Positions 48,840-58,582 are shown, counted from the stretch's first letter. The stretch: DNA of 64,000 bases from Anaerolineales bacterium UBA5797 (GCA_002418205.1 DIDP01000035.1:11587-75586); one strand, 5' to 3'. Numbers and translations: made by a program. Notes: a model not told the origin generated them from the sequence alone.

Positions 48840-50219
48840 ATGAAGATGAAAAATCTAATTTGGTCCGTCACATTGGCGATGTTTATATTGTCATCGTGCC
48901 AAAGTTCAACAACACCCCCATCCCCTTTGCAATCCACGGCAGAAACCGAGACAAACTCACAGCCTGTGATTGATTCCACGACAACGCCACAACCAGCAAC
49001 TAAAGCTCCAACAGTGACGCCAACGCTCATACCAGTCACCAAAAAATCGTTAGCGGGATTGATAATCAGCAGTCCTATCTTGGGAGTCCCGCTTGAAGTA
49101 CCTGGTGTTCAGCCGTCAACGATGATTACACCGAATGGGCTTGGAATAATCAATTCAAAAGGTGAACTCATTAAGTTTGCTGATGCAGGATTGTTCGAAA
49201 GTTTTTCACCATCGGGTATACAGATTGTTTATCAACATGGATTTGAAGATGAGTATTACGATTACATCGACAATTTGTTCGTCTATAACTCAATGACAGG
49301 AGAAACTGTAGAAATATTTGACGATTTAGAGTATGAAGGGGGAAAAACAGTCATCTCATGGTCGCAGGATGAACAACAGTTTATTTACTACAATGATTAC
49401 TTGACAGTTCTTTTTGAAGCATTTGGATATTTTGCTCCAAAGCAACTATTACTCGCAGATGTTTCGACTGGTCAGACTATATCCTTGATAAATGATGGCT
49501 ACCAATTCGATATTAGCCCAGATCGATCACAAATCGCTTACACAACTGGTGAGTTAATAGATATAGAGATTGAATCAGATGGTGGAAAGACATTGGGAAA
49601 GTTTGGATGTTTCCAGCCTCATATTTACGATATTACTTCATCATCCTCGCAACCCTTTAATGTTAGTTCGTTAAACGAGAAACCTGTTTGCTTGGGTTAT
49701 CCAAAATGGTCTCCAGACGGCAGGGAAATTGCCTGGATAGGTTATTTTGAAAACAATACTTTTCGTCCCATAATTTTTGATTTAGATGACAAAGTAGGGC
49801 ATGTCTATGAAGTACTAGATCAAAAACCTATAAGAACAAATCTTCCAACATCTTGGTATTTTGGTGAACCATATTTTGGAGGACGCTTTGAGCCAGACTG
49901 GGTTGGTGACTACATCTTTTGGACCCCATCATACGAAGTCAATACTGAAACGGGCAAGGCGTCAACCCCGCGAGAGTTGGAAGTATCTGGTAATCCAAAA
50001 TGGGCTAAATATTATATAGAAAGCCCTGATGGATCATTTAATGTGTCTTTGAGCGAAGAGAGAGATGTCATCATATTAAGTGATGACAATGAAAATTTAC
50101 TGGCATCTTTTTTGGTAGATGATGTTTATAACGGACCAAGGCAGGAAATATTAACGAGCGGTTTCTTTCTGCCGGGTAGAACTTATATTGCGGGATGGTC
50201 TACTTTTGCCCCTCCGTAA
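48840..50219 (+). CDS. Lipoprotein with WD40/TolB-like beta-propeller repeats
   Basis: 459 residues from the ATG at 48840 (AAAGGGAGA upstream). Lipobox LSSC, then a Thr/Pro-rich linker. The main part holds propeller blades, for example WSQDEQQFIYYNDYL, FDISPDRSQIAYTTG and YPKWSPDGREIAWIGYF, which match the TolB/PD40 repeat. It is exported and probably cell-surface attached. The composition is strongly AT-rich, as for the AviRa gene. The upstream frame to 48534 belongs to the end of AviRa and is not part of the gene. Confidence 0.85.
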   Translation: MKMKNLIWSVTLAMFILSSCQSSTTPPSPLQSTAETETNSQPVIDSTTTPQPATKAPTVTPTLIPVTKKSLAGLIISSPILGVPLEVPGVQPSTMITPNGLGIINSKGELIKFADAGLFESFSPSGIQIVYQHGFEDEYYDYIDNLFVYNSMTGETVEIFDDLEYEGGKTVISWSQDEQQFIYYNDYLTVLFEAFGYFAPKQLLLADVSTGQTISLINDGYQFDISPDRSQIAYTTGELIDIEIESDGGKTLGKFGCFQPHIYDITSSSSQPFNVSSLNEKPVCLGYPKWSPDGREIAWIGYFENNTFRPIIFDLDDKVGHVYEVLDQKPIRTNLPTSWYFGEPYFGGRFEPDWVGDYIFWTPSYEVNTETGKASTPRELEVSGNPKWAKYYIESPDGSFNVSLSEERDVIILSDDNENLLASFLVDDVYNGPRQEILTSGFFLPGRTYIAGWSTFAPP

Positions 50220-50257
50220 AATATTGAAAATTAATAATTTATTCAGATACGTCCTTT

Positions 50258-50923
50258 TCACCCAAACTGACTGACGACTCCCGCGATCAAGCCGATCTGC
50301 CCGAGGTGATAGGCTGCGATATTGAGCAGTCGTCCGTTCTTGATGGGGGCAACGAACTTATTCCACGCCAGGATGATATCGGAAAGATAGAACAGGAACG
50401 CGCCCACGCTTACGAGGAACGAGGCGCCCGTCTTCCATTCTGGATTCGATATGGTCGTCATGGCAGCATACAGCATCACTGTGATCACCACCGAATACAG
50501 GACCACCGGATTGACCAGCCTCGTCTGTCCCTTTGCGCGGACCGCCGAGACGATCCGCCGCATCACGCGCAGCGCGTTGATGGACAGGATGACGATCAGC
50601 AGGACCGACCACGCATTGACCTCCCGCAACTCGTTTTGGAATCCGAAAAGATAAGCCACATGCGCCGACAGGAACGCGATCAATCCAAAGATGAACATGC
50701 GGTCGAGCGAGATCATCAGCAAAACGTCCCCCGCCAGAGAGAACAGAACCCCCAACCCGAACCAGAACGTCAGTCCCTGCAACCCCGTGCCCAGATACAG
50801 CCAGATGAACAGGCAGACCATCACGGCAGGTTTTGCCACATATTCGAGTCTTTCCCAATTCTTCCATAATGCAAAAGCCTCGAGCGCGGCAAAGACCAAA
50901 GCAAGGATGAGCCAGATATTCAT
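50258..50923 (-). CDS. YhhN-family (lysoplasmalogenase-like) membrane protein
   Basis: 221 residues from the ATG at 50923, about eight helices. Family segments: YVAKPAVMVCLFIWLYLG, FWFGLGVLFSLAGDVLLM, FIFGLIAFLSAHVAYLFGF, SVGAFLFYLSDIILAWNKF. TMEM86/YhhN proteins hydrolyse the vinyl-ether bond of lysoplasmalogens; this activity is known for the animal members and only inferred here. It converges on the beta-propeller lipoprotein gene across a 38-nt gap. Confidence 0.9.
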   Translation of the reverse strand: MNIWLILALVFAALEAFALWKNWERLEYVAKPAVMVCLFIWLYLGTGLQGLTFWFGLGVLFSLAGDVLLMISLDRMFIFGLIAFLSAHVAYLFGFQNELREVNAWSVLLIVILSINALRVMRRIVSAVRAKGQTRLVNPVVLYSVVITVMLYAAMTTISNPEWKTGASFLVSVGAFLFYLSDIILAWNKFVAPIKNGRLLNIAAYHLGQIGLIAGVVSQFG

Positions 50924-50941
50924 TTTTGCCTCCCAAAACAT

Positions 50942-51014
50942 ATGTCATCGCGACCTTCGGGAAGCAATCTCCCACTTACTAGGAGATTGCTTCGCCTTCG
51001 GCTCGCAACGACAT
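50942..51014. repeat. Family-2 palindromic repeat
   Basis: ATGTCATCGCGA...CTCGCAACGACAT, with an inner GAAGCAATCTCC/GGAGATTGCTTC stem (12 bp). Lies between YhhN and era and is similar to parts of 35104-35205 and 43856-43982. Confidence 0.65.
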
Positions 51015-51017
51015 CCT

Positions 51018-51938
51018 TCATTTTTTCTTTTTCTTCTTCCCGATCCGATACCCAAGCCGGTTCATGGCGTTCTCGTCATTGCGCCAGTCCTTCAAGACCT
51101 TGGCACGCAGTTCTAGAAACACTGGCCGTCCGCCCATCTCCTCGATCTCCTTCCGCGCGTCACTCCCGATCGCCTTCAGCATCCTGCCCCCCTCGCCGAT
51201 CACGATCCCTTTCTGCGAGTTGCGTTCCACGAAGATCGTCGCGGCGATGTACAGCATGCCGTTCTCGCGTTCCTTGAATTCATCCACGCGCACGCCGACC
51301 CCATGCGGCACCTCATCGCGCAGATGGTTCAGGCACGCCTCGCGGATCAGGTCGGCGGCGATGTCGCGTTCGTATGAGTCCGTGATTTGCTCTTCGTCAT
51401 ATTCAGGTGCACGAAATGGACTGAGCGAAACAAGCAACTCGACCAGCTCATTGAGATGCATATCATGCGTGGCGGAGATGGAAATGACGTTCGCGTCCTT
51501 CTTCACCGACGCCTGATACGCTTCGAGATTCCGCGTCAAAGCCTCAGCCGGGATCAGGTCCATTTTGTTGGCGGCAAGCACGAGTGGAGTCCGACGCGGG
51601 AGTCTGCCGAGCAGGAGTCCGATCTGTTTGTCCTCCTCCGTCGGCCTGACCGAGACGTCCACCAGCCAGAGGACAACGTCCACGCCCTCCATTGATTCCT
51701 CCGCTTCCTGGTTCAGGAACTTGCCAAGTTTGTGGCGCGGGTTGTGGATGCCGGGCGTATCCACAAAAACGAGTTGATACGAATCGGCGGTGAGAATGCC
51801 AAGTTGACGTTTGCGGGTGGTCTGCGGCTTGGGCGAGACCGCCGCGATCTTTTGACCGAGCAGGGCATTGACCAGCGTGGACTTGCCGACATTTGGACGC
51901 CCGATGATGGCGATGTAGCCCGAACGGAAATCGTTCAT
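51018..51938 (-). CDS. era: GTPase Era
   Basis: 306 residues. G1 GRPNVGKS (13-20), G2 region TTRKRQLGI, G3 DTPGIHNPRHKLG, G4 NKMD, and a C-terminal KH domain (ERNSQKGIVIGEGGRMLKAIGSDARKEIEEMGG). Era binds 16S rRNA and is needed for 30S assembly. Start codon overlaps the stop of the upstream GT39 gene (ATGA). The C-terminus ends in a lysine run. Confidence 0.97.
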   Translation of the reverse strand: MNDFRSGYIAIIGRPNVGKSTLVNALLGQKIAAVSPKPQTTRKRQLGILTADSYQLVFVDTPGIHNPRHKLGKFLNQEAEESMEGVDVVLWLVDVSVRPTEEDKQIGLLLGRLPRRTPLVLAANKMDLIPAEALTRNLEAYQASVKKDANVISISATHDMHLNELVELLVSLSPFRAPEYDEEQITDSYERDIAADLIREACLNHLRDEVPHGVGVRVDEFKERENGMLYIAATIFVERNSQKGIVIGEGGRMLKAIGSDARKEIEEMGGRPVFLELRAKVLKDWRNDENAMNRLGYRIGKKKKKK

Positions 51939-53575
51939 GGGACCCTTTCGTAGATCCGGATGGACGGATCGATGAATTCAAACTGAATCTGCGGCAGATA
52001 CGGCGGCAGGCTGTATTTAAACTCCTTCAACAGTTTGTAATGTTCCGATCCGCCCGATTCGAGCTGTTTGAAGAACTCGCATTCGACCGGCATGGCTTCG
52101 CAGAAGTATGGGTTGTCGAATTTCCGCGCAGTGAAGCTGTCGACGATGAGGTAATCCGTTTCACGGTCATCGAGACCGGCCTCCCCGGCGTTGTACACAT
52201 AGTTCTTGTTCTCCGGCAGGGCTTCGTTCGGGTCGCGTGTAAAGTAAACGGGATAGTTATGCTCGCGCTCGAAATGATCCGCCGGAAGTGTCGGAGGGTA
52301 AAAGGTATGCTCGAGGGTCGCGCCGACCGGCAATGTGTCCACGAAAGCGGAGGCGGGAATGCGGGCATCGTTCACGACCAACAGCATCAGGCTGACAAGG
52401 CGCGCAAGCGAATACAGGATGATCGCGGACACCGTCAGAGTGACCGCAACGGGATAAACCGAATTGCCTGTTGCCTTTGCGCGTTGATAAACGTCCGTGA
52501 CGAAGAACGCGGCAAGCACCGCCAGGAACGGCATCAACGCAAGGAAGTAACGCAACTGGTAGTTGTACGAGATCATCATGGGCAGGTCGAGCACGAGGAT
52601 CGCAAGCAGAAGGATGGCGAAGGATCCTGTCCGCGGCTCCTCTAATGTTGAATTGGTTCGAATTGCCTTGACCACCTTCCAGACCGTCCAGATGAACGCG
52701 ATGCCAAATAGCAGGACAAGCGCCAGGCCGAGTCCGTTCGCCATGACGCCGTATTGCCCGAGGATGCCGCGGATGCTGTCCGGCTGATGTCCGTAGTTCA
52801 CCTGGAATTGCAGGGTGGGCAGCAGCCGCTTGAAATAATATGTCATCCAGAACAAGGCCTTGGGCGTGCCGATCCCAAAGCCCAGGAATGTGATCACCGC
52901 GCTGATGAACAAGGTCTCCGCGATGGAGAGCCAATCCTTCTTAATGTTTTTTCTTTGTTCAACAAGATACACGGTCAACGGAGCCAGCACGAGGCTCCCA
53001 CCGATATACTTGCTCGAAGCCGCCATGCCCACAGTCACAAAAGATGCGTACAACCAGATCCTGTTGCGGCCGTTGACATAATTGAGCAAACAAAGAACGG
53101 ATAATGTTGTGAAGAAAACAAGATACGTATCGTTGTGCGCGAACCGTCCGTTATGGGACATTTCGCTGACGCAGATCAACAGCAGTCCGCTCAAGCCTGC
53201 GACCCGAACACTCCCTCCCAGGCGGCGGGCGATGAGGTAGGCAAGAATCACCGTCAGACCGGCAAGGACAGCCGAAAGGACGCGTGAAGCGATGAGCACA
53301 TCGCCGTCCGTTTTGCCGAGAGCGAGCAGCAACTTCCCGAGGAAGAACATCGCGTACTGCGGCAGGTCGGGGTAATCGAAGTTGACCTCACTGAACTGCC
53401 ACTCGCCGTGCAACGCCTTGATCGAGCGCACCACGATCTCATCGGGGTGCCAGACGCTCGGCGCGCCCCAAGCGATGCCGGGCAGCGTGAACGCGAGGAA
53501 AAGGAGGAACAATACGAGCGGGACGAGAAACTCGTATTGTTCGAGGAAGGCTTTTCGGGAAACTGATTTCGTCAT
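51935..53575 (-). CDS. GT39/ArnT-like membrane glycosyltransferase
   Basis: 546 residues from the ATG at 53575, about 10-12 transmembrane helices, with the first extracytoplasmic loop holding a WHPDE motif that fits the catalytic acidic residues of polyprenyl-phosphate-dependent (GT-C) glycosyltransferases, then FAHNDTYLVFFTTLSVL. The C-terminal part (about 430-546) is a soluble domain. It would transfer sugars from lipid-linked donors to an extracellular acceptor. The acceptor cannot be told. ATGA overlaps link it to EamA upstream and era downstream. Confidence 0.87.
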   Translation of the reverse strand: MTKSVSRKAFLEQYEFLVPLVLFLLFLAFTLPGIAWGAPSVWHPDEIVVRSIKALHGEWQFSEVNFDYPDLPQYAMFFLGKLLLALGKTDGDVLIASRVLSAVLAGLTVILAYLIARRLGGSVRVAGLSGLLLICVSEMSHNGRFAHNDTYLVFFTTLSVLCLLNYVNGRNRIWLYASFVTVGMAASSKYIGGSLVLAPLTVYLVEQRKNIKKDWLSIAETLFISAVITFLGFGIGTPKALFWMTYYFKRLLPTLQFQVNYGHQPDSIRGILGQYGVMANGLGLALVLLFGIAFIWTVWKVVKAIRTNSTLEEPRTGSFAILLLAILVLDLPMMISYNYQLRYFLALMPFLAVLAAFFVTDVYQRAKATGNSVYPVAVTLTVSAIILYSLARLVSLMLLVVNDARIPASAFVDTLPVGATLEHTFYPPTLPADHFEREHNYPVYFTRDPNEALPENKNYVYNAGEAGLDDRETDYLIVDSFTARKFDNPYFCEAMPVECEFFKQLESGGSEHYKLLKEFKYSLPPYLPQIQFEFIDPSIRIYERVP

Positions 53576-54477
53576 GCAGACTTTTGCGCTTCGATCGCCG
53601 GACGGTGGGCCGGCTTCCAATTAACGACCACGAGACTCGCGACAATCAGGACCGTCCCAGCCAGCAACTGCCACGAGAGTTGCTCGTTGAGGAAGATCAC
53701 GCCGAGGATGACCCCGCCCACCGGGAAGAGATACGTCACGAGCGAGGCGCGTGTGGGTCCGATCTCGTGGATGAGGTACCAGAGCATGATCACCGCCACA
53801 CCCGAACCGAGGATCCCCAGCCAGAGGATCGCGGTCCACGTGAGAGGCAGACTGGGAAAGAGGAATGGCTTTTCGGCCAGCGGACCAACCGCCCACATGA
53901 AGATGGCGGAGGTGATGAGCGGCATCGCGCCGCGCACAATGCCCTCCACATGCCGGGTGAGCTTGCGGGCGAAGACCGCGCTCCCGGCATAGAAGAGAGA
54001 GGCAAGGATGACCGCCGCCTGCCCGATGATCGAGTTGTGCGCGCCGGCGGTCAGGTCCTTGCTCATCAGGACCACCACACCCGCAAAACCAACCAACAAG
54101 CCGGTGATCTTCTGCGCCGTCATCCTGTCGTCGTGCAGGAGGAAATGGGCTAGAACGATGGTGAACAACGGGACGGTCGCATTGAGGATGGAGGCGACCG
54201 CCGAGTCAATCGTCTGTTCGCCCCATGAGATGAAAAAGATGGGAATGGCCAGGCTGGCAGGACCGAGGACAGCGAAGATGCCCCAGGTCTTCCGGTCGCG
54301 GGGCCAGGTCACTTTGCGGAATGCGCCGATCGCCACCGCGGTGACCGCGCCGAACAACATGCGGAAGGCGGTCAACGCCATGGGACCGATCTCCTGCACG
54401 CCGATCTTGATCCATAAAAAGGACGAACTCCAGATCAAGCCGAGGGTGATGAATACGAACCAGTGTTTGGGTTTCAA
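53572..54477 (-). CDS. EamA/DMT-family transporter
   Basis: 301 residues with ten transmembrane helices in two repeats. Segments: GLIWSSSFLWIKIGVQEIGPMALTAFRMLFGAV, SIPIFFISWGEQTIDSAVASILNATVPLFTIVLAHFLL, LGILGSGVAVIMLWYLIHEIGPTRASLVTYLFPVGGVILGVIFL. Exporter of small molecules; substrate unknown. It is the first gene of the EamA-GT39-era operon. It is not close to the EamA protein at 11492. Confidence 0.92.
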   Translation of the reverse strand: MKPKHWFVFITLGLIWSSSFLWIKIGVQEIGPMALTAFRMLFGAVTAVAIGAFRKVTWPRDRKTWGIFAVLGPASLAIPIFFISWGEQTIDSAVASILNATVPLFTIVLAHFLLHDDRMTAQKITGLLVGFAGVVVLMSKDLTAGAHNSIIGQAAVILASLFYAGSAVFARKLTRHVEGIVRGAMPLITSAIFMWAVGPLAEKPFLFPSLPLTWTAILWLGILGSGVAVIMLWYLIHEIGPTRASLVTYLFPVGGVILGVIFLNEQLSWQLLAGTVLIVASLVVVNWKPAHRPAIEAQKSA

Positions 54478-54603
54478 TTTTCTCTCCTTATGATTAATGC
54501 AATGTAATTACGATGAAGTTGACGGTGGAAATTTTACACACTGGTTTATTCTATGGGATACGCTCGATGATGCCTACCCGATTCTTGCTCTTTAGACATC
54601 CTC

Positions 54604-54636
54604 AGATCTCCGAGGTCGCAATAATCCGGGAGATCT
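54604..54636. promoter_or_regulatory. Inverted repeat in the divergent EamA/TIR intergenic region
   Basis: AGATCTCC (54604-54611) and GGAGATCT (54629-54636), with flanking partial matches. TATAAT lies at 54672-54677 and GGGAGGG just before the TIR gene start. The repeat is a candidate operator. Confidence 0.4.
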
Positions 54637-54722
54637 CTGAAATTACTTGTATCGAGTCTATCATAATTGCCGTATAATGAATTAAGCGTTGTTTCGGGAG
54701 TGGCGTTCATCGGGAGGGCGAC

Positions 54723-57700
54723 ATGGTCCGTGAAGAAAAACGGCCATTGAAAGTGTTTCTCTGTCATGCCTCGGGGGACAAGCCGCCGGTACGCGAACTG
54801 TACAAACGACTGACCGCGGAAGGGGTGGATGCCTGGCTGGACCAGGAGAAATTACTGCCCGGTCAGGACTGGCGCATGGAGATCCCAAGGGCGGTGCGCG
54901 AAGCGGATGTTGTCGTCATTTGCCTCTCGAAGAAATCGATCACCAAGGAGGGATATGTCCAGAAGGAGATCAGGTTCGCGCTCGATATTGCCGAGGAGAA
55001 ACCCGAGGGGACGATCTTCCTGATTCCCGCGCGGCTGGAGGACTGTGTTGTTCCCGAACGCCTCAACCGCTGGCAATGGGTGGACCTATATGAACAGAAT
55101 GGATTCATCAAACTATTGCGTTCCCTGAAACTACGCGCCGATGCCGTGGACGCGGCGGTCGAACCCGCCCTGTATGTTGATCCCGATAAAGAGACCGAAC
55201 GCAGGCTGGAGCAGTTGTACACAGAGGGCCTGGCGGCTTTTTATACCGAAGATTGGGACCGCGCCTGTCAACGCTTCCAGACGATTCTCAGCGAACGACC
55301 CAATCACAAGAACGCGGCGGAAAAATTGGAGGAGGCGGAACGGCAGAGATGCCTGTCGAAGATGTATGAGCAGGCATCGGCGGCGGTCCGAAGCGAGGAC
55401 TGGGGGACAGCCATCCAGATATTGGAGGAGTTGTCCAAAAAATCAGCGGATTACAAGGACGCGGCACAGTTGCTCGGCAATGCCAGAAAGCAAAAACAAC
55501 TTCGGGAGTTATACGCCGAGGCAAAAGCCTTGCACGCCGCCCAGAAGTGGGAGGCGGTGGTCAAGGTCTTTGAACAGATCGCGGTCATCGAGCCGAATTA
55601 TCCCGACCCGAACGGACTATTGCCTTCCGCACAAAAGGAGGTGACGGAACTCAAACGCCTCGCTGACTTGAACGACCAGTACAGCCGCGCTCTGCGCGAA
55701 ATGGACGCGGGGAACTGGTACGAAGCGCGCAGATTATTGGAGTCGGTGCACAAGTCCCAGACGGGATTCCTCGAAACGGAAAAACTGCTGAGGAAAGTGG
55801 AAAACGAAATTGCGAAGGAGGAGGAAAAGCGAAAACAGAACGATGAGATCAACACCTTATACGAACAGGCGCATGGACTGCTCCGCTCGAAGAAGTGGCG
55901 CAACGCCTTGGACAAGATGGAGGAAATCCGCAAACTGGACGACCACTTCCCTGACGCGGATGGCATCGCTGAAAAAGCGCAGAAGGAACTGGCACGCGAG
56001 GAATTGGAAGCCGAACGCCAGAACAAACTTGCCGCTTTATATGCCGAAGCGGTGAAGTTATTGAAAGAGGAAAAATATCAGGAAGCGTTGGACAAGTGGG
56101 GGGAGGTGCGGGCAATCGACCCGAAGTATCCCGACCGCCAGTGGGTGGCGAGGACGGCGAGGAGGAAGTTGGGAGGAAAACCGGAGCCAACACGTGGACC
56201 ACGAACCAAAATATCAGTTGGCAATGTATCTATAGGTTGGTTTATTTTCCTGGCAGCGGTTGGGTTTGGGTTGGCACGGCTAGTTGGATCGAATCTTACA
56301 ACGGTATTTCGTATTGATCTTCCAAACGAACTCATACGGGGTATGGCAGGCGCGTTACAAGGCTTAATTATGGCATTGATACTTGGGATGATAGAGAGAG
56401 AATGGAAGTGGAAATCCCTGCCCGTCTTCGGGGTATTTGGGGCGGTCGCTTATCCTGCGGCTGTATGGGCATTCGGAAAAGCAGCCATGTTGCTGATCAC
56501 CTCCATGGTGTTCGCTCTCGCTCCCGCAGTATCAATGGTTCTTACATCAGTGTGGACAAAGCAGATGATGCGATGGCAGACTTATGGGTTGATCTTCATT
56601 GGCTGGGTATTGGCTTGGGTGATTGGACAAAGTGCGGCAGACTATGTTGGTCTCGTCCTTTATGGGTCGGCGTTTCGATGGGTGCTTAGAGATGTTCTCG
56701 CGGGCGCGATCGGGTTATGGATCACAGTTGATCTGCTGGGAAAAGAATCTGTTAGTAATGATGATATTGAAGACGATGCAACATCCACACCGGGTTCGGC
56801 AAAGTTGCTGCTTTGGGCGTTTCTGGTTTTCGTCATCCTTCGAACGGTCTGGCAGCTAATCAATGACTGGCTTCATATTTGGGATGTTCCTTCCCCCACA
56901 CCTGCCCAGGTCATCATTCTCTCTTTCCTTGGTGTGTGTTTTGGCGCAGTGGTGGCGTTTTCCTTGAAAAAAGTCATCCCCGGGTGGAAATGGCATCATT
57001 CGCTGATCGTAATCGCCGGGTGGGCATTTGGATTTGGCATAGCCATTGTTGCGATATCGGCTAATCTAAATTTCGACGCGGTGCTCATGGCAATAAGCGG
57101 ACTCTCGATGGTCGTTGCCGTTAAATTGGCAAAGCCTCACATATCCCCATTAAAAATCACATCGGTCTTGGTCTTTTGGTGGATGGCGAAGTTTTCCGGA
57201 GCCATGCTGGGTAATTATGTTGTGGCAAGTTTGGGGACGCAATATATCTGGGGGTTTGCAGATGGGGTCACCATTCTGCTTGGGTTGTGGGCAACCTTGG
57301 GAATTTTCGAATTCGCCTCGGGGAAGCTGCTAAAACCGACCTTGATAACCATGTTTGGTTTTGCATTGGGAAATTATATTGGGATGATTGCTACAAGAAC
57401 GTTGTCATTAAGTGCGCATATTGAATTTCCCATTCAGTATGCATTCATGGGCTTCATAGCGGGTGTTGTCATGGAATTACCCTCCAGAAAATGGAAGAAA
57501 ATTTTATTCAAGGGAGGATTGTTAGCTGTCACGCTAGTTATTGGATATCTATTGGGAACACTTCTGCCAATGAAGTATATTAGTCTGCGGAATATCATTT
57601 ATGGGGCAATCTTTGGATTCGTTTTCGGTCTGTCCACCCGCAGGATCTCAATCATCCTCATTCTCACCATTCTGGGGGCGACTATATTCACGATCTCAGC

Positions 57701-57833
57701 CATTCATATTGCCAGAATGATCTTCTCTGTTAATGTCGAGGCGATCATCCGCGGTGGCATGATCGGATTGGTGCTTGGATTCGGGTATGCATATTTGACA
57801 AGGGATATGGAGAACATCAGCTTGGCGGAGTAA
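54723..57833 (+). CDS. TIR-domain protein with six TPR-like repeats and a polytopic membrane domain
   Basis: 1036 residues. The N-terminus (8-140) is a TIR domain: VFLCHASGDK, WLDQEKLLPGQDW and the helix GYVQKEIRFAL, in which E82 aligns with the catalytic Glu of NAD-cleaving TIR domains (SARM1-type WxxKEI). Residues about 160-485 hold six repeats of ~45-60 residues (LY-EA...W-A...FEEI..P.YPD). From about 500 to 1025 there are roughly fourteen hydrophobic helices, then a short cytoplasmic tail. The DNA of the membrane part is AT-richer. No family with this layout is known to me. A membrane-bound stress or defence effector is a possibility only. Confidence 0.88.
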   Translation: MVREEKRPLKVFLCHASGDKPPVRELYKRLTAEGVDAWLDQEKLLPGQDWRMEIPRAVREADVVVICLSKKSITKEGYVQKEIRFALDIAEEKPEGTIFLIPARLEDCVVPERLNRWQWVDLYEQNGFIKLLRSLKLRADAVDAAVEPALYVDPDKETERRLEQLYTEGLAAFYTEDWDRACQRFQTILSERPNHKNAAEKLEEAERQRCLSKMYEQASAAVRSEDWGTAIQILEELSKKSADYKDAAQLLGNARKQKQLRELYAEAKALHAAQKWEAVVKVFEQIAVIEPNYPDPNGLLPSAQKEVTELKRLADLNDQYSRALREMDAGNWYEARRLLESVHKSQTGFLETEKLLRKVENEIAKEEEKRKQNDEINTLYEQAHGLLRSKKWRNALDKMEEIRKLDDHFPDADGIAEKAQKELAREELEAERQNKLAALYAEAVKLLKEEKYQEALDKWGEVRAIDPKYPDRQWVARTARRKLGGKPEPTRGPRTKISVGNVSIGWFIFLAAVGFGLARLVGSNLTTVFRIDLPNELIRGMAGALQGLIMALILGMIEREWKWKSLPVFGVFGAVAYPAAVWAFGKAAMLLITSMVFALAPAVSMVLTSVWTKQMMRWQTYGLIFIGWVLAWVIGQSAADYVGLVLYGSAFRWVLRDVLAGAIGLWITVDLLGKESVSNDDIEDDATSTPGSAKLLLWAFLVFVILRTVWQLINDWLHIWDVPSPTPAQVIILSFLGVCFGAVVAFSLKKVIPGWKWHHSLIVIAGWAFGFGIAIVAISANLNFDAVLMAISGLSMVVAVKLAKPHISPLKITSVLVFWWMAKFSGAMLGNYVVASLGTQYIWGFADGVTILLGLWATLGIFEFASGKLLKPTLITMFGFALGNYIGMIATRTLSLSAHIEFPIQYAFMGFIAGVVMELPSRKWKKILFKGGLLAVTLVIGYLLGTLLPMKYISLRNIIYGAIFGFVFGLSTRRISIILILTILGATIFTISAIHIARMIFSVNVEAIIRGGMIGLVLGFGYAYLTRDMENISLAE

Positions 57834-58379
57834 TCACGCCATCACCGCGCCTTCCATCTTAAGTAACCACTCTTTCGTAGGCAACCCCTCTCCGCCGCCG
57901 TAGCCGTGGAGTTTGCCGTCCGTGCCGATGACACGGTGACAGGGGATCACCAGCGGCATGGGGTTGGTGGCGTTGGCGCGTCCGACGGCGCGATACGCGT
58001 GCGGACGGTTGATCTGCGCGGCGATCTCGGCATAGGTCCGTGTTTCGCCGTAGGGGATGCGGAAGATCGCCTGCAACGTCTCGCGTTGGAACGGACGGAA
58101 GATCGTCCAGTCGATGGGGATGGTGAAGGCGGTCCGTTTGCCGTTGAGATATTCCATGAGTTCGCGCGCATAGGGTTTGATCCTGCGCTCGTCCGGTTGG
58201 AGGGAACGTTTGAGGCGCGCCAGGAAGGCGTCAAACTCGGGCTGGGATTCAGCCCATTCAACGGCGACCAGACCAAAGTCCGAGGCGGCGAGGCGCAGGT
58301 CTCCCAACGGCGTCCGGTTCAGTTCGCCAGTATAGATCGGGGAGACGTTTGAAGTCGCTTTAGTGCTGTGCATTTGCAT
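57834..58379 (-). CDS. ogt: Methylated-DNA--protein-cysteine methyltransferase (Ogt)
   Basis: 181 residues. The active-site motif PCHRV contains C147; upstream are FRPFQRETLQAIFRIPYGETRTYAEIA and RAVGRANATNPMPLVI. Ogt repairs O6-alkylguanine by transferring the alkyl group to its cysteine. The stop abuts the TIR gene stop (convergent, no gap). Confidence 0.96.
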   Translation of the reverse strand: MQMHSTKATSNVSPIYTGELNRTPLGDLRLAASDFGLVAVEWAESQPEFDAFLARLKRSLQPDERRIKPYARELMEYLNGKRTAFTIPIDWTIFRPFQRETLQAIFRIPYGETRTYAEIAAQINRPHAYRAVGRANATNPMPLVIPCHRVIGTDGKLHGYGGGEGLPTKEWLLKMEGAVMA

Positions 58380-58496
58380 CCCTGTAAGTTGTCCAACAAT
58401 CGTAGGGTAATCGTAGGTTTCACGTCAAGCAGACTTGAAACCATTATGATAAATTAGGGGCAGTAAGGTGATTTCTCTTCTCCTCCTTTTGCAAGG

Positions 58497-58521
58497 GAAC
58501 CGCGGTCGGCGTCCGCGGTTC
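58497..58521 (+). other. Perfect hairpin in the leader region of the TyrA-like gene
   Basis: GAACCGCGG (58497-58505) pairs with CCGCGGTTC (58513-58521) with a 7-nt loop. It lies in the divergent gap between ogt and the dehydrogenase, before a TATAAT box (58547-58552). No T-run follows. Confidence 0.45.
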
Positions 58522-58582
58522 TCGCATTTAAGCGGGACAATGGCATTATAATAACCGCGCCAAACCATTTTGTGAGGATACC

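Noticed and set aside
50306..50869. 187-residue plus-strand frame opposite YhhN
   Set aside because: Composition is Arg/Gln/Asp-rich as expected for the antisense of a membrane protein; no motif and no ribosome binding site.
54546..54767. 73-residue minus-strand frame over the TIR gene start
   Set aside because: No ribosome binding site, overlaps the promoter of the TIR gene, and has no recognisable motif.
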